Origin: Campylobacter concisus
GTDB taxonomy: Bacteria > Campylobacterota > Campylobacteria > Campylobacterales > Campylobacteraceae
Direction: 5' to 3'
Length of the DNA stretch: 64,000 bases
Assembly (NCBI RefSeq): GCF_015679985.1
Contig: NZ_CP049239.1
Span: forward strand, 744,001-808,000
In this document: positions 52,019 to 63,037 of the stretch, piece after piece
How the letters are laid out: every line of letters begins with the position of its first letter
Position numbering within the stretch: position 1 is the first letter of the stretch
Position numbers and translations under genes: made by a program
Notes under the pieces: generated by a model
The model's database searches: none
What the model saw: only the letters and a program-made list of their open reading frames with translations
What the model was told of the DNA's origin: nothing

Positions 52019-53041
52019 ATGATTTTCATAGACGCTTGCCTTAAAAAACCTACCCCTTATACGCCTGTTTGGATGATGCGCCAAGCCGGTAGATATCTAC
52101 CAGAGTATATGCGAGTACGCGCGCAAGCAGGGGATTTTTTATTTCTTTGCAAGGACTACAAAAAGGCTAGCGAAGTCACGCTTCAACCAGTTGAAATTCT
52201 AGGCGTTGATGCGGCGATTTTATTTAGCGACATTCTCGTTGTGCCTCTTGAAATGGGTATGGATCTACGTTTTGAAAAGGGTGAAGGGCCAGTTTTTACA
52301 GATCCTTTGCGTGATAAAGCCGCACTTGACGCACTAAGTATCGAAAAATCGACTAAAAATTTAGCATACGTCTATGACACGATCAAGCTTACAAGAGAAA
52401 ATTTAGCCAAAGATAAGGCGCTCATTGGCTTTTGCGGCGCACCTTGGACGATAGCTACATATATGATCGAGGGTGGTGGCAGTAAAACTTATGCGATCTG
52501 CAAAAAAATGCTCTATCAAAATCCAGAATTTTTACATCAAATTTTAGAAAAAGTGACGCAAGCACTCATCCTTTACGTCAAAGAGCAGATAAGAGCAGGC
52601 GTAAATGCGGTGCAAATTTTTGACAGCTGGGCGGCTGCGCTTGAAGAGCAGGCTTATTTTGAGTTTGGATTTAACTACATTAATAAAATAGTTGATAGCG
52701 TTAAGGCTGAATTTCCAGAAATTCCAGTCATCGTTTTTCCAAAAGGAATAAGTGGCTATCTGGATAAAATTTCAGGAAAATTTGACGTTTTTGGCGTTGA
52801 TTGGAGCACGCCGATCGAGCTAGCAAAAGAAAAACTTAGCTCAAGATATGTCCTTCAAGGCAATATGGAGCCAACAAGGCTTTATAGCAAAAAGGCGATA
52901 GATGAAGGCGTGGATAAAATTTTAAGCACTATGAAAGACGTGCCTCATATTTTCAATCTTGGTCATGGAATTTTGCCTGATGTGCCAGTTGAGAATGCAA
53001 AATATTTTATAAAACAGGTACAGACAAAAAGTGCAAGGTAA
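52019..53041 (+). CDS. hemE: Uroporphyrinogen decarboxylase
   Basis: A 340-residue enzyme that removes the four acetate carboxyls of uroporphyrinogen III to yield coproporphyrinogen III. Motifs: [19 protein letters not shown] (Arg substrate contacts), [42 protein letters not shown] and [11 protein letters not shown] 52019 follows TTG and AAAGGA; the TTG ATG pair makes the exact first residue ambiguous. The 3' end overlaps the radical SAM gene by 11 bases. Confidence 0.96.
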   Translation: MIFIDACLKKPTPYTPVWMMRQAGRYLPEYMRVRAQAGDFLFLCKDYKKASEVTLQPVEILGVDAAILFSDILVVPLEMGMDLRFEKGEGPVFTDPLRDKAALDALSIEKSTKNLAYVYDTIKLTRENLAKDKALIGFCGAPWTIATYMIEGGGSKTYAICKKMLYQNPEFLHQILEKVTQALILYVKEQIRAGVNAVQIFDSWAAALEEQAYFEFGFNYINKIVDSVKAEFPEIPVIVFPKGISGYLDKISGKFDVFGVDWSTPIELAKEKLSSRYVLQGNMEPTRLYSKKAIDEGVDKILSTMKDVPHIFNLGHGILPDVPVENAKYFIKQVQTKSAR

Positions 53042-53954
53042 TAAGCCTTGCATCGTCTTTGGACCGATAAATTCTCGCCGTTTTGGCATGAGCCTTGGCA
53101 TCGATCTAAGCCCTAATCAAAAATCATGTAATTTTGACTGTGTTTATTGCGAGCTAAGTGGCGCAAAAACAGTCAATGCGATAGAAAATCCGCCAAGTGT
53201 TGACGAGATCATAAGCGATCTAAAAGAAGCTTTAAAAGCTTATCAAAATATCGACGTCATCACGCTTACAGCAAATGGCGAACCAACTCTTTACCCACAC
53301 TTAAAAGAGCTGATAGTAAAAGTAAATGAGCTAAAAGGTAGCGCAAAAACACTTATTTTGAGTAATGGCTCAGGCGTGTGTGATCCAAAAATTTGTGAAG
53401 CGCTACATGGGCTTGATATAGTGAAATTTAGCCTGGATAGTGCAGTACAAAGTACTTTTAAAAAGATAGACCGCAACAAAAGCGGCATAGAAGTTAGCGA
53501 GCTCATAAAAGCGATGGCTAAATTTCGTAAGGAATTTACTGGCAAGCTTGTGCTTGAAATTTTGGTTGTGACTGGATTTAACGACAAAGAAGAGGAATTT
53601 ATAGCTCTAAATGCAGCGATAAATGAGATAGCTCCGCACCGAGTGGATATTGGCACGATAGATCGCCCACCAGCTTATAATGTAAAGGGTGTAGACGCCA
53701 AAAAACTAGAGGAGCTAGCCAAGCAGATAAGTGGCGTACCGGTTAATATAGCTAAAGCTCACAAAATAGAGCAAAAGTATAACTTTAGTGAGGAAGAAAT
53801 TTTAGAAATGCTAAGGCGTCGTCCGCAAACTATCGCAAATGTTGAAGAAAATTTCTCAGAACACTCAAGGCAAATTCTAAACAAGCTCTTGCAACAAGAT
53901 GTGGTTTATCTAGCCGATGTTGCTGGAGTAAAATTTTACAAACTAAGAGCATAA
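53031..53954 (+). CDS. Radical SAM protein
   Basis: A 307-residue enzyme starting at GTG 53031, with the [4Fe-4S] ligand motif [10 protein letters not shown] (CxxxCxxC) and the SAM-binding [17 protein letters not shown] (GEPT in place of GGE). The C-terminal about 80 residues are a winged-helix-like domain ([18 protein letters not shown]). Its gene follows hemE in C. jejuni (Cj1244), as I recall, but it lacks HemN features. The family is that of 'radical SAM protein, wyosine-type/COG0731'; no reaction is known to me. Confidence 0.9.
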   Translation: MQGNKPCIVFGPINSRRFGMSLGIDLSPNQKSCNFDCVYCELSGAKTVNAIENPPSVDEIISDLKEALKAYQNIDVITLTANGEPTLYPHLKELIVKVNELKGSAKTLILSNGSGVCDPKICEALHGLDIVKFSLDSAVQSTFKKIDRNKSGIEVSELIKAMAKFRKEFTGKLVLEILVVTGFNDKEEEFIALNAAINEIAPHRVDIGTIDRPPAYNVKGVDAKKLEELAKQISGVPVNIAKAHKIEQKYNFSEEEILEMLRRRPQTIANVEENFSEHSRQILNKLLQQDVVYLADVAGVKFYKLRA

Positions 53955-54779
53955 ATGAAAAGAATCCTTACAATACAAGATATCTCGTGCGTTGGCAAAT
54001 GTTCCCTTACTGTTGCACTTCCGATAATTAGCGCTCAAGGCATCGAAGCATGTATATTGCCTACTGCGTTACTTTCGACTCATACTGGCTTTAAAAATTT
54101 CACTTTTCGTGATCTAACTGATGAATTTGACGAGATAACACAGGTTTGGCACAAAGAAAATATCGCATTTGATGGAATTTATACCGGATTTTTAGGTAGC
54201 TTTAGCCAGCTTGAGCTGATAGAGAAAATTTTTAATGAGTTTAATGACTCTGCTCCACTAATACTTGTAGACCCTTGTATGGGCGACAATGGCAAGCTCT
54301 ATCACGGATTTGATGAAAAATTTGTTATGAAAATGCGCGAACTTTGCACAAAGGCTCACGTCATCACGCCAAATATAACTGAAGCAAGCTTTATGTGCGG
54401 GATGCCGTTTTTAGGCAGTGACTATACGCAAGATTATATTTTAGAGTTGCTTGAAGGTTTGGCTAGCTTTGGAGCTAGAAAGATCGTGCTAAAGGGCATT
54501 AGATACAAACAAAATGAATGTGGCATCATAGCTTACGACGCAAAGACAAAAGAGAAGGTAGAGTATTTTCACGAATTTTTGCCATTTCACACGAGTGGGA
54601 CTGGAGATATATTTGCTTCTGTGCTTTTTGGTTCACTCATAAATGGCGAAAGCATGCAAAATTCTATCAAAAAGGCAGCAAATTTTGTGCTTAGTAGCAT
54701 TAAAGTCACGCTAAAAGATAAGAGTCGTGCATGGTATGGTGTGCAGTTTGAAAAGGTGCTTGGCACTCTTGCAAAATAG
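53955..54779 (+). CDS. pdxY: Pyridoxal/pyridoxamine kinase
   Basis: A 274-residue ribokinase-fold kinase that phosphorylates pyridoxal and related B6 vitamers. The opening LTIQDISCVGKCSLTVALPI and ILPTALLSTHTGFKNF match the family's 'pyridoxamine kinase' subgroup; VDPCMGDNGKLY and the catalytic HTSGTGDIFASVLFG (GTGD Asp) are present. Start ATG directly follows the stop of the radical SAM gene. It is thus the third gene in the hemE operon. Confidence 0.88.
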   Translation: MKRILTIQDISCVGKCSLTVALPIISAQGIEACILPTALLSTHTGFKNFTFRDLTDEFDEITQVWHKENIAFDGIYTGFLGSFSQLELIEKIFNEFNDSAPLILVDPCMGDNGKLYHGFDEKFVMKMRELCTKAHVITPNITEASFMCGMPFLGSDYTQDYILELLEGLASFGARKIVLKGIRYKQNECGIIAYDAKTKEKVEYFHEFLPFHTSGTGDIFASVLFGSLINGESMQNSIKKAANFVLSSIKVTLKDKSRAWYGVQFEKVLGTLAK

Positions 54780-54788
54780 GCGGGCAAA

Positions 54789-55148
54789 CTACTTATTTAA
54801 AATTTTTAATAACACAACGATATGGCAAAGATTTATATCTTTGCTAGCTGTTAGAAGTGCTATATCGCCATGCTCTTTTTCTAGTTTTTTTAGCATTTTA
54901 AAGCAAGATTGCGCTGTTTCATTATCAAGCTCAAGCTCAAATTCCTCACAAAACTCATCAAATCTAGCTTCTCTATCTTCATGAAACCACTCTCTTAAAG
55001 TAGTGCTTGGTGTGATATCTTTTAACCAAAGGAAATTTGAAAATATCTCTTTTCTTATGCCTCTTGGATAGAGTCTATCAACAAAAGCCGCCTTCATATC
55101 CAAACTATCATCTTTGATAAAATCATAAATTCTATAAGCTTTAAACAT
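54789..55148 (-). CDS. DUF488-family protein (YeaO-like)
   Basis: A 119-residue protein with the DUF488 pattern: FVDRLYPRGIRKEIFSNFLWLKDITPSTTLREWF, FDEFCEEFELEL, and the end DIALLTASKDINLCHIVVLLKIL (where the family reads 'lLyasKd...nhA.vL.e.L'). Function unknown in any organism that I know; conserved Arg and Lys suggest a phosphate-containing ligand. Monocistronic and convergent with pdxY. Confidence 0.87.
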   Translation of the reverse strand: MFKAYRIYDFIKDDSLDMKAAFVDRLYPRGIRKEIFSNFLWLKDITPSTTLREWFHEDREARFDEFCEEFELELDNETAQSCFKMLKKLEKEHGDIALLTASKDINLCHIVVLLKILNK

Positions 55149-55374
55149 GTTGTGATTGTAATCCTATAATGTTTATAAATAAAAAAATATTCTTAGTTAT
55201 CTTATATTTTTTATACTTGTTTAAAATTTAAGGTTTGTAAAATCAAAGCTCAAATTTTTGATTGTGGCGATAAGAATTAAACTAGGGCTAGAAAAAGTCC
55301 TAAAAAGAATAAATTTAAATTAAAGCTCGTTTCGATAAAATCACAACATAAAAATTACTAAAAGGGTTATCATT
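55149..55374. other. Intergenic region upstream of prs
   Basis: 226 AT-rich bases between divergent genes. GATAAAATC about 45 bases before the ATG of prs is a weak -10 candidate; AAAAGGG (55359-55365) is the ribosome binding site. No gene or hairpin of note. Confidence 0.4.
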
Positions 55375-56301
55375 ATGAGAGGCTATAAAATTTTCTCAGG
55401 AACGGCTAATATTGAGCTTTCAAAGAAAATTTCGCAATATCTTTCACTTCCTCTTAGCGAGGCAAGTATAAAAAGATTTAGCGATGGAGAGATCAGCGTG
55501 CAAATCGGCGAGAGCGTGCGCGGAAAAGATGTTTTTGTCATTCAGCCAACATGTGCACCGACAAATACAAATTTAATGGAGCTACTTATTTTAACTGACG
55601 CTTTAAGACGTAGCAGTGCAAGCTCTATAACAGCGATTGTGCCGTATTTTGGCTACGCTAGACAAGATAGAAAAGCAGCTCCTAGAGTGCCGATCACTGC
55701 AAAACTAGTGGCAAACATGATGCAAACAGCAGGTATCGATAGAGTCGTCACTATGGATCTTCACGCAGGACAAATTCAAGGATTTTTTGATATTCCGGTT
55801 GATAACCTTTATGGAAGTATCATTTTTAATGACTACGTAAGAGCTAAAAATTTACCAAATCCAATCGTTGCAAGCCCTGATGTAGGCGGCGTTGCTCGTG
55901 CTAGAGCCTTAGCTAAAAATCTAAATCTTGACATGGTTATCGTAGATAAGCGCCGCGAAAAAGCAAACGAGAGCGAAGTGATGAATATAATCGGCGACGT
56001 AAATGGCAAAGATGTGATTTTAGTTGATGATATGATCGATACAGCTGGCACGATCGTAAAAGCAGCTGAAATTTTTAAAGAGCGTGGTGCAACTAGTGTT
56101 ATGGCATTTTGTACGCATCCAGTCCTTAGTGGACCAGCTTATGATAGGCTAAGACTAGGCTTTTTAGATGAGCTAGTTGTTACTGATACGATACCTTTAG
56201 CAGAGGAGCTTCCTTGTATAAAAGTGTTAAGTGCAGCTTCTTTATTTGGCGAAGTGATACGCCGTGTATATCACAATGAAAGCGTAAATAGCTTATTTTA
56301 A
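55375..56301 (+). CDS. prs: Ribose-phosphate pyrophosphokinase
   Basis: A 308-residue class I PRPP synthase: forms PRPP from ribose 5-phosphate and ATP for nucleotide, His, Trp and NAD synthesis. Motifs: [53 protein letters not shown] (ATP loop), [22 protein letters not shown], the flexible VDKRREKAN, and the PRPP loop [13 protein letters not shown]. Of normal length. Confidence 0.97.
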   Translation: MRGYKIFSGTANIELSKKISQYLSLPLSEASIKRFSDGEISVQIGESVRGKDVFVIQPTCAPTNTNLMELLILTDALRRSSASSITAIVPYFGYARQDRKAAPRVPITAKLVANMMQTAGIDRVVTMDLHAGQIQGFFDIPVDNLYGSIIFNDYVRAKNLPNPIVASPDVGGVARARALAKNLNLDMVIVDKRREKANESEVMNIIGDVNGKDVILVDDMIDTAGTIVKAAEIFKERGATSVMAFCTHPVLSGPAYDRLRLGFLDELVVTDTIPLAEELPCIKVLSAASLFGEVIRRVYHNESVNSLF

Positions 56302-56377
56302 TTAATCTTGGCTTTTGCTTTGAGTGTTTCAGGCAAAAGCCAAAACTTCTTTATCTATTGTTTTTAGAACTACTTGA

Positions 56378-57358
56378 TTAAAATTTTAACTCTGATAGAT
56401 CAAAATTTGTAGCAAAAAGATAGCCTCTATTTATAGCTGGAATTTTAAAAATTCTAGCCTTCTCTTTAAAAATTTTTGGCATTACGGCTTTGTAAAATGG
56501 CGTCACTAGGATGCGCTCGCCAGCGTAGCCAATAGCGATCTTGCCACTTAGAACCACGTTTGTTTGCTTATTTAAATTTTTATCTAGTTCATCTTTTTGA
56601 GCTTTGCTTAGGAGCACGTTTAGCTCTTTTGCCGCCATATCAACGCCTCGTATCGCATTACTATCATTTTTTATGATAAAAATTTCATCACTTATTTTTG
56701 TGATATTTGGCATTAAAATTTGTCTATCGGCTTCTAAAAACTCAAAGCTCTTTTGCACGCCACTAAAATATCTATCCAAAAATGGCTCACTAAAATTTAG
56801 CCTCATGAAGCTTCTTTTAAACTCGCCTTTTAAATTTGTATCATCGATAAAATAGTGTAAATTTCTCTCGTCAAGATAGTTTTGAAGCTCTTTTTTGCGT
56901 AAATTTAAAAGCGGTCTAACTAGCCAAAAGTGCTTTCTCTTTTCAAGCTCGCTCATGCCAAAGAGCTCTTTTAGTCCAGCACCCTTACTAAGCTGCATCA
57001 AAAACCACTCAAATTTATCGTCAAACTGATGCGCTAGGATCAAATTTTTATAGCCAAATTTTTGACAAATCTCACCAAAAAACTCATATCTTGCCTCGCG
57101 CGCGTTTTTTTCAAAATTTGACTTATCTAAAAAAACGCTTTTAGTATAAATTCTTTTACCAAATTTATCTGCGAGCTCTTTTGCACTTTTTATCTCGCTT
57201 TTACTTTGCTCTCGCACATTGTAATCAACCATCGCTAGATCAAATTTGATCCCAGCATCTTCTAAAATGTAAAAAAGTGCGGTGCTGTCTATGCCGTGCG
57301 AGAAGGCTAGTAGGTTTGCACCTGAGTTTAGCTTTTCTCGCACATTTTGGCTTATCAT
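56378..57358 (-). CDS. tilS: tRNA(Ile)-lysidine synthase
   Basis: A 326-residue N-type ATP pyrophosphatase that converts C34 of tRNA-Ile2 (CAU) to lysidine, changing both codon and amino-acid identity. The PP-loop is degenerate but recognisable as [17 protein letters not shown] (SGGxDS becomes SHGIDS), followed by [25 protein letters not shown] and [31 protein letters not shown] in place of SGGxDS is usual in epsilonproteobacterial TilS. ATG overlaps the end of rimO by four bases. Confidence 0.92.
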   Translation of the reverse strand: MISQNVREKLNSGANLLAFSHGIDSTALFYILEDAGIKFDLAMVDYNVREQSKSEIKSAKELADKFGKRIYTKSVFLDKSNFEKNAREARYEFFGEICQKFGYKNLILAHQFDDKFEWFLMQLSKGAGLKELFGMSELEKRKHFWLVRPLLNLRKKELQNYLDERNLHYFIDDTNLKGEFKRSFMRLNFSEPFLDRYFSGVQKSFEFLEADRQILMPNITKISDEIFIIKNDSNAIRGVDMAAKELNVLLSKAQKDELDKNLNKQTNVVLSGKIAIGYAGERILVTPFYKAVMPKIFKEKARIFKIPAINRGYLFATNFDLSELKF

Positions 57359-58665
57359 TTTGCTTTTTTGATGATTTTAGCGATTAGTTTTTGATCGACC
57401 ACGTCAGAGACCTCACAAAGATAGAGTGAGCCGATCTCAAGCTCTTTTACATCGCTTTCGTTTATTAAAATTTCGCCGTCTATATCTTTATCCCAGATAT
57501 CTTTTTTGGCTGCGTAAAACATCTCCCCCTCACTACTTTCGCCCTCAAGAGAAGCATAAATTTGCTTGCCAATCTCTTTTTGCAAGCTCTCATTTATCGA
57601 TTTTTTAGTGATTTTTTCTATCTTATTTAGTCTTTTTGAGATGATCTTGGCTGGGATTTGCTCCATTTCAAAAGAGGCAGTATCTTCTTCTTTCGAGTAG
57701 GCAAAGGCTGAAATTCTATCAAATTTAAACTCTTCTAAAAATTTGCAAAGTTCCTCAAAATCCTCCTCGCTCTCTCCTGGATGACCCACGATGACACCAG
57801 TTCGTAAGAATGAATTCTCGGCATTTCTCATTAAATTTAAAAGCTCTTTGATTTTTTTAGCGCCACTTCCACGCTTCATTATCTTTAGCATGTCTTCGCT
57901 GATGTGTTGGATCGGCATGTCAAAGTAGTTGTGAAAGGCAGGCGAGGCGACGATACGTTCAATTAGCTCCTTGCTGGTCGTGCTTGGATAGAGATAAAGT
58001 ATCCTAGCGCTTCTTATGCCCTTTATCTTTTCTATCTCGTCTATTAAATTTATAAGCCCGTCGCTAACGCTGTGATCGCGCATATATGAGCTTGAGTCTT
58101 GAGATAAAAAGCTAAAGTCGTAGTAGCCTTTTTTGACTAGATTTTTGACCTCGTTTACGATGTTTTCAAGCGAGCGTGATTTTAGTTTGCCTTTAAAAGT
58201 TGGAATGGCACAAAAACTACATTTTTGGTTACAGCCCTCTGAAATTTTGATGTAGGCGTGGTAGTTTGAGCCAGTTATCACACGCTCTTCATTTGCTTGC
58301 AGATAAGTTTGCGGGCTAAATAAATTTTGCTTTTTCAAGATGATCTCATCGATCTTGTCATAGTCAGCCACGCCGGTAAAGAGATCAACCTCTGGTAGCT
58401 CTTTCATAAGCTCATCTTTATATCGCTGCATAAGACAGCCAGTTACTACTAGCAAAGAGCCATTTTTACGAGCTTCGTGCATCTCAAGTATGGTTTGTAT
58501 GCTCTCTTCTTTGGCGGATTTGATAAAGCCACAGGTATTTACGATGATGACGTCAGCGTCGCTGATATCGTCTGTGATATCGTAGTTTTGCAGTCTACCA
58601 AGCATTATTTCTGAATCAACTAAATTTTTGTTACAGCCAAGTGAAATTAAGTGAAGTTTTGGCAT
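57355..58665 (-). CDS. rimO: Ribosomal protein S12 methylthiotransferase
   Basis: A 436-residue radical SAM enzyme with two Fe-S clusters that adds a methylthio group to Asp of ribosomal protein S12. N-terminal UPF0004 domain ([40 protein letters not shown]: three cluster Cys), radical SAM CxxxCxxC in [12 protein letters not shown], and a C-terminal TRAM domain ([37 protein letters not shown]). Its sequence LVDSE and [10 protein letters not shown] distinguish RimO from MiaB. Confidence 0.95.
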   Translation of the reverse strand: MPKLHLISLGCNKNLVDSEIMLGRLQNYDITDDISDADVIIVNTCGFIKSAKEESIQTILEMHEARKNGSLLVVTGCLMQRYKDELMKELPEVDLFTGVADYDKIDEIILKKQNLFSPQTYLQANEERVITGSNYHAYIKISEGCNQKCSFCAIPTFKGKLKSRSLENIVNEVKNLVKKGYYDFSFLSQDSSSYMRDHSVSDGLINLIDEIEKIKGIRSARILYLYPSTTSKELIERIVASPAFHNYFDMPIQHISEDMLKIMKRGSGAKKIKELLNLMRNAENSFLRTGVIVGHPGESEEDFEELCKFLEEFKFDRISAFAYSKEEDTASFEMEQIPAKIISKRLNKIEKITKKSINESLQKEIGKQIYASLEGESSEGEMFYAAKKDIWDKDIDGEILINESDVKELEIGSLYLCEVSDVVDQKLIAKIIKKAK

Positions 58666-58667
58666 TT

Positions 58668-59489
58668 TTATATCCAGATGTTATCTATTAGTCTAGTTTT
58701 GCCGACATAAGCTGCTACTAAAATGATGGTATTATTTTTTTCTATTTTGGAAATTTCATTTAAATTTCTGTCCGTAATGGCGACATAATCAACCTTTAAC
58801 GGCTCTAGCACTTCAAGCATCTTTGTTTTGATCTCACTTGCGTCCTCTTCGCCATTTTGGATCAAATTTTGTGCTTTATTTAGCGATCTTGAAAGTCTTA
58901 GAGCATTACATTTATCTTCGTCACAGATATAGACGTTTCTACTTGAAAGCGCTAAGCCGTCTGGCTCTCTAACGATATCGCAAGCCACTAGGCTGGTATT
59001 AAGAAAAAATGTATTTATCATGTTTTGCACGATGATTAGTTGTTGCGTATCTTTTTTGCCCATATAGACGCTATTTGCACGAGTTAGTCGAAATAGCTTA
59101 TTTAGCACTCTTAAGACGCCATCAAAGTGGCCTGGCCTAGTTTTGCCCTCTAAGATAGCTGAAAATTTCTTTGGAGCTACGATTAGAGGCTCATCTTCAA
59201 AGTAAAGCTCATTAGCATCTGGGATAAAAATAGTACTAACGCCATTTTGCTCGCAAATTTTAATGTCGTTTTGCTCGTTTCTTGGGTATTTATCTAGATC
59301 TTCGCCTGGTAAAAATTGAGTTGGATTAACGAATGTTGAGACGATACTTATCTCATTTTCGCTCACGCATTTTTTGATAAGACTAACATGTCCGTCATGA
59401 AGTGCGCCCATGGTTGGCACAAAACCGATCTTTGCGCTTGTGCTAGAGACGAAATTTTGAAGTTCTTTTATAGTTCTTATGATTTGCAT
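58668..59489 (-). CDS. panC: Pantothenate synthetase
   Basis: A 273-residue ATP-dependent ligase joining pantoate and beta-alanine, for coenzyme A. Motifs: [20 protein letters not shown] (the HxGH-type DGHVS), [48 protein letters not shown] and [15 protein letters not shown]. The gene precedes rimO by two bases. Confidence 0.96.
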   Translation of the reverse strand: MQIIRTIKELQNFVSSTSAKIGFVPTMGALHDGHVSLIKKCVSENEISIVSTFVNPTQFLPGEDLDKYPRNEQNDIKICEQNGVSTIFIPDANELYFEDEPLIVAPKKFSAILEGKTRPGHFDGVLRVLNKLFRLTRANSVYMGKKDTQQLIIVQNMINTFFLNTSLVACDIVREPDGLALSSRNVYICDEDKCNALRLSRSLNKAQNLIQNGEEDASEIKTKMLEVLEPLKVDYVAITDRNLNEISKIEKNNTIILVAAYVGKTRLIDNIWI

Positions 59490-59609
59490 TTTGACTCTTT
59501 TTGTTTGAAATTTTAACTTGGCATTGTAACAAAAAAGGATTAAAAGGGCGTAAATTTAAAAATGTAAGCAACTTTTGGCTAAAATCGGCAAAAATTTTTG
59601 GAGAAAAAC

Positions 59610-60710
59610 TTGGATAGTTACGAATACAACGAGCTTTTAAAGAAGCTACAAACAAAAGTTGAAAACATAGGCTCTATCGTAAAGCCTGAAGAGATCAAGG
59701 CTAGACTAAAAGAGATCGAGGCTACTGAGCAAGATCCTGATTTTTGGCAAGATATCGCAAGAGCTGGGGCGCTAAATAAAGAAAAGACAAAAATTTCAAA
59801 TATGCTTGCAAAATTTAACGACGCTAATCAGGCAGTAAGTGATGCAAAGGAGCTTTTTGAGCTAGCAAATTCTGAAAATGACGAAGAGACTATAAATTCT
59901 CTTTTTGATGACGCTAAAAATTTAGATGAAAAGATAGTAAATCTTGAAATTTCTATGCTTTTAAGTGGCGAAGATGATGGCAAAAACGCGATCGTATCGA
60001 TCCATCCTGGAGCTGGCGGCACTGAGAGTAACGACTGGGCTAGCATGCTTTATAGGATGTATCTTAGATTTTGCGAGCGCGAGGGCTTTAAGGTCGAGAC
60101 TCTTGACTTTCAAGAGGGCGATGAGGCTGGGCTAAAGGACGTGAGCTTTATAGTAAAAGGTGAAAACGCTTATGGCTACTTCAAAGCAGAAAATGGCATC
60201 CACAGGCTCGTTCGCACAAGTCCATTTGATAGTGCAGGGCGCCGTCATACGAGCTTTTCAAGTGTCATGGTAAGCCCTGAAATAGATGATGACATAGAGA
60301 TCGAGATCGAAGAGAAAGATCTAAAGATAGACACTTATAGAGCCAGTGGTGCAGGCGGTCAGCACGTAAATAAAACTGAATCAGCCATCCGCATCACGCA
60401 TATACCAACTGGCATCGTCGTGCAGTGCCAAAACGACCGCAGTCAGCACAAAAACAGAGCTACAGCGATGAAAATGCTAAAGTCTCGTCTTTACGAGCTT
60501 GAGCTGATGAAACAACAAGAAGCTAGTAACAGCGTAGAAAAAAGCGAAATCGGCTGGGGTCATCAGATAAGATCATACGTACTTTTCCCGTATCAGCAGG
60601 TAAAAGATAACCGCAGTGGCGAGGCATACTCACAAACTGACGCGATACTTGATGGGGATATCAAAAAGATGATAGAAGGCGTTTTGATCGCTCAAAAGGC
60701 TGAGGCGTAA
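59610..60710 (+). CDS. prfB: Peptide chain release factor 2
   Basis: A 366-residue release factor that reads UAA and UGA. Codon-recognition tripeptide SPF in [12 protein letters not shown], catalytic GGQ in [17 protein letters not shown]. Start TTG 59610, seven bases after GGAG; an in-frame TTG at 59598 overlaps the binding site. The frame is continuous: unlike E. coli there is no internal UGA frameshift, so autoregulation by frameshifting is absent, as in other epsilonproteobacteria I know. Confidence 0.95.
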   Translation: MDSYEYNELLKKLQTKVENIGSIVKPEEIKARLKEIEATEQDPDFWQDIARAGALNKEKTKISNMLAKFNDANQAVSDAKELFELANSENDEETINSLFDDAKNLDEKIVNLEISMLLSGEDDGKNAIVSIHPGAGGTESNDWASMLYRMYLRFCEREGFKVETLDFQEGDEAGLKDVSFIVKGENAYGYFKAENGIHRLVRTSPFDSAGRRHTSFSSVMVSPEIDDDIEIEIEEKDLKIDTYRASGAGGQHVNKTESAIRITHIPTGIVVQCQNDRSQHKNRATAMKMLKSRLYELELMKQQEASNSVEKSEIGWGHQIRSYVLFPYQQVKDNRSGEAYSQTDAILDGDIKKMIEGVLIAQKAEA

Positions 60711-60720
60711 TAAATTTATA

Positions 60721-60753
60721 AAAAGAGATGAGAGCTAAAATTTCATCTCTTTT
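60721..60753. terminator. Bidirectional hairpin between prfB and the Sel1 lipoprotein gene
   Basis: AAAAGAGATGA (60721-60731) / TCATCTCTTTT (60743-60753), 11 bp perfect stem, 11-base loop, with A tract before and T tract after: works in both directions. Its second arm codes for the last residues of the minus-strand gene. Confidence 0.8.
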
Positions 60754-61286
60754 AGCTTTGTGCAAGCTTCTTCTTTACCTTTAAAGCAAGCTTCATCAAG
60801 ATAAATTCTCGCTTTTTTATAGTCATTTTTGCCCAGATAGATAAGCCCCAGATCGTAGCTGGCCTCGCTTGAGCCAAGGCTTGTGGCTTTTTCGTAAAAA
60901 TATATTGCTTTTTCTAAATTTTTATTGACCCCAAGGCCGTACTCGTAGATATATCCAGCACTTCTTAGTCCGTCTATATTGCCGTATCTGCCAGCTGTTT
61001 CAAACCAAAAAAGTGCTCTTAAGATATCTTTGCTAAAGCCTTTGCCATCACGAAAACAAATGCCAGTTTGCTGCATGGCTAGAACATTTCCATCTTTTGC
61101 ATAATCATAAAATCTTTTACAAGCCTTTGGATAGTTGCCTTCATTGTATAGATAGATGGCGTCTGCTATTTGCTCGACCTCTGGATCAAGTGGTGGCTCA
61201 CTAAGGCCAAAATTTTGTGAAATTTGATCTAACGAACATCCCCAAAATAGCAAAACACTAAACACAAAAATGATAAATTTTTTCAT
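60735..61286 (-). CDS. Sel1-repeat lipoprotein
   Basis: A 183-residue lipoprotein. Signal peptide with lipobox (VLLFWGCSL; Cys17), then four tandem Sel1/TPR-like units of about 36 residues (LYNEGNYPKACKRFYDYAKDGNVLAMQQTGICF; DILRALFWFETAGRYGNIDGLRSAGYIYEYGLGV; NLEKAIYFYEKATSLGSSEASYDLGLIYLG; DYKKARIYLDEACFKGKEEACTKLKEM). Cysteines seven to eight residues apart in the units resemble the disulfides of Helicobacter cysteine-rich proteins (Hcp). Likely periplasmic scaffold or protein-protein interaction. Two related genes follow at 63 kb. Confidence 0.88.
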   Translation of the reverse strand: MKKFIIFVFSVLLFWGCSLDQISQNFGLSEPPLDPEVEQIADAIYLYNEGNYPKACKRFYDYAKDGNVLAMQQTGICFRDGKGFSKDILRALFWFETAGRYGNIDGLRSAGYIYEYGLGVNKNLEKAIYFYEKATSLGSSEASYDLGLIYLGKNDYKKARIYLDEACFKGKEEACTKLKEMKF

Positions 61287-61363
61287 ATTTGTCCTTGAAA
61301 ATTTAGGCGATTTTATCCAATTTTATCTTATAATGCCCGCAAATTTTAAGCAAAAGGAACGAT

Positions 61364-61684
61364 ATGGATCATAATGCACTTTTAATCCAGCTTGGCTATA
61401 ACGTCAATGAAACGACCACTGCTCAAATGTGTAGAATTTTAAACAATACTGATGGTCTTTTGCCAAAGAGCATAATTGAACTAAACGATCATTTAAAGCC
61501 ACACCTTTGTTTTGTGGCGATGAGTGGAAGTGAAGATAGACTAAAGATAAAAAATGTAGCTACCGTTAATGAAATAAAAGAGCGAGTTGATGAGATTATA
61601 AAAAACTGGGCTAATAAATATAAAATGGAGCTAAAAAAGATAAATGAAACAACTTACTATGTAATGGGAAAGATAAGGGACTGA
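61364..61684 (+). CDS. Conserved hypothetical protein
   Basis: A 106-residue soluble protein, ATG after AAAAGGAACG. There is no signal peptide. The fold appears alpha/beta, with a Lys-rich helix (TVNEIKERVDEIIKNWANKY) and a closing strand (TTYYVMGKIRD). No recognised domain. It lies two bases before the flavoprotein gene and is therefore likely its partner or coregulated. Confidence 0.78.
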   Translation: MDHNALLIQLGYNVNETTTAQMCRILNNTDGLLPKSIIELNDHLKPHLCFVAMSGSEDRLKIKNVATVNEIKERVDEIIKNWANKYKMELKKINETTYYVMGKIRD

Positions 61685-61686
61685 AA

Positions 61687-63027
61687 ATGAAATATGATAT
61701 TGTAATTATTGGTTTTGGAAAGGCTGGCAAAACGCTAGCGGTTAAGGCTGCTGCACTTGGCAAAAAAGTGGCTCTTGTAGAGAGATCGCCAAAGATGTAT
61801 GGAGGCACTTGCATAAATGTTGGCTGCATACCAACCAAGCGTCTAATAACAGCCGCTAAAGAGGCAAAATTTGTAAATAATAGTGTTGAAAGCGAATATT
61901 ACACACTTAGTGTGGAAAATAAGAATAAGCTAATCTCAGCTTTGAATGCTAAAAACTATGCAATGCTAAATGATAAAGAAAATATAGATGTGATCGATGG
62001 TGTTGGCTCATTTGCTAGTGAAAATAGTCTCCTTGTAACAACGCCAAGTGGTGAGAAAAAGATAATAGAGGGCGATTTTATCATCATCAATAGTGGCTCA
62101 AAAGAGGCAGATACTCCTTTTGAGGTTGTAAACTCAAATATATTTTCAAGCCAAACTTTGCTTGATCTAAAAAATTTACCAAAGCATTTTGTCATTATCG
62201 GTAGTGGTTTTATCGGCATAGAGTTTGCATCAATGTTTGCAAATTTTGGCTCAAAAGTGACTATCGTAGGACGTTCAAAACTACTTAAAAACGAAGAAGA
62301 TGATATAGCTAATAGCGTAAAAGAGGCTCTTAGAGTCCAAGGCGTTGAAATTTTAGAGGGTTGCGAGATAGAGTGCATTAAAGAAAATGTATTAAATTTC
62401 AAGCAAAATGGCGAGCAAAGATGCCTTAGAGCCGATGCATTTTTGATCGCACTCGGCAGAGTAGCAAATGTGGATGATTTAAATTTAAAAGCTGCTGGAG
62501 TTGAGCTAAATGAAAAAGGCTTTATAAAGACAAATGAAAACCTTCAAACAAATGTGCCAAATATCTATGCGGTAGGCGACGTGCGTGGCGGAGAGCTTTT
62601 TACTTATACGAGCTTAGATGATTTTAGGATAGTTTATTCACAAATTTTTGGTGATAAAAAGAGAAATACCAAAAATAGAAGTATTCATGCAAATGTGCTA
62701 TTTACCGACACTCCACTAGCAAGAGTAGGAGTGAATGCAAAAGAAGCTAGTAAGCTTGGGTTAAATTTCAAAGAGCTAAAGCTTAGCATGGCGGCAGTGC
62801 CAGGTGCAAAAGTACTAAATCACGATGTAGGTATGTTAAAAGCTATCGTTGATGCACAAAGCGGCGAAATTTTAGGTGCTAGCTTTCACTGCATCTATGC
62901 AAATGAGCTGATAAATGAAATTGCAATTGCGATGAATTTAAAAGCAAACGCAAATTGCTTTAAAAATCAAATTTTCACTCACCCAAGTATCAGTGAAGCA
63001 CTAAATGACTTATTTGGACAATTTTAA
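61687..63027 (+). CDS. Pyridine nucleotide-disulfide oxidoreductase (RclA-like)
   Basis: A 446-residue FAD/NAD(P)H flavoprotein. FAD fingerprint IIGFGKAGKTLAVKAA, redox-active disulfide CINVGC in GGTCINVGCIPTK (residues about 39-44), NAD(P) site FVIIGSGFIGIEFASMFANFGSKV, second FAD site YAVGDVRGG, and a C-terminal dimerisation domain ending QIFTHPSISEALNDLF. The pattern and lack of a mercury-type C-terminal Cys fit RclA (reactive chlorine resistance, copper reductase) or related lipoamide dehydrogenase-like proteins. RclA would act in the cytoplasm. Substrate unproven. Confidence 0.9.
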   Translation: MKYDIVIIGFGKAGKTLAVKAAALGKKVALVERSPKMYGGTCINVGCIPTKRLITAAKEAKFVNNSVESEYYTLSVENKNKLISALNAKNYAMLNDKENIDVIDGVGSFASENSLLVTTPSGEKKIIEGDFIIINSGSKEADTPFEVVNSNIFSSQTLLDLKNLPKHFVIIGSGFIGIEFASMFANFGSKVTIVGRSKLLKNEEDDIANSVKEALRVQGVEILEGCEIECIKENVLNFKQNGEQRCLRADAFLIALGRVANVDDLNLKAAGVELNEKGFIKTNENLQTNVPNIYAVGDVRGGELFTYTSLDDFRIVYSQIFGDKKRNTKNRSIHANVLFTDTPLARVGVNAKEASKLGLNFKELKLSMAAVPGAKVLNHDVGMLKAIVDAQSGEILGASFHCIYANELINEIAIAMNLKANANCFKNQIFTHPSISEALNDLFGQF

Positions 63028-63037
63028 AAGGAAAAGA

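Noticed and set aside
59598-60710. Programmed frameshift in prfB
   Set aside because: The frame is continuous and no in-frame UGA with an upstream Shine-Dalgarno-like element is present.
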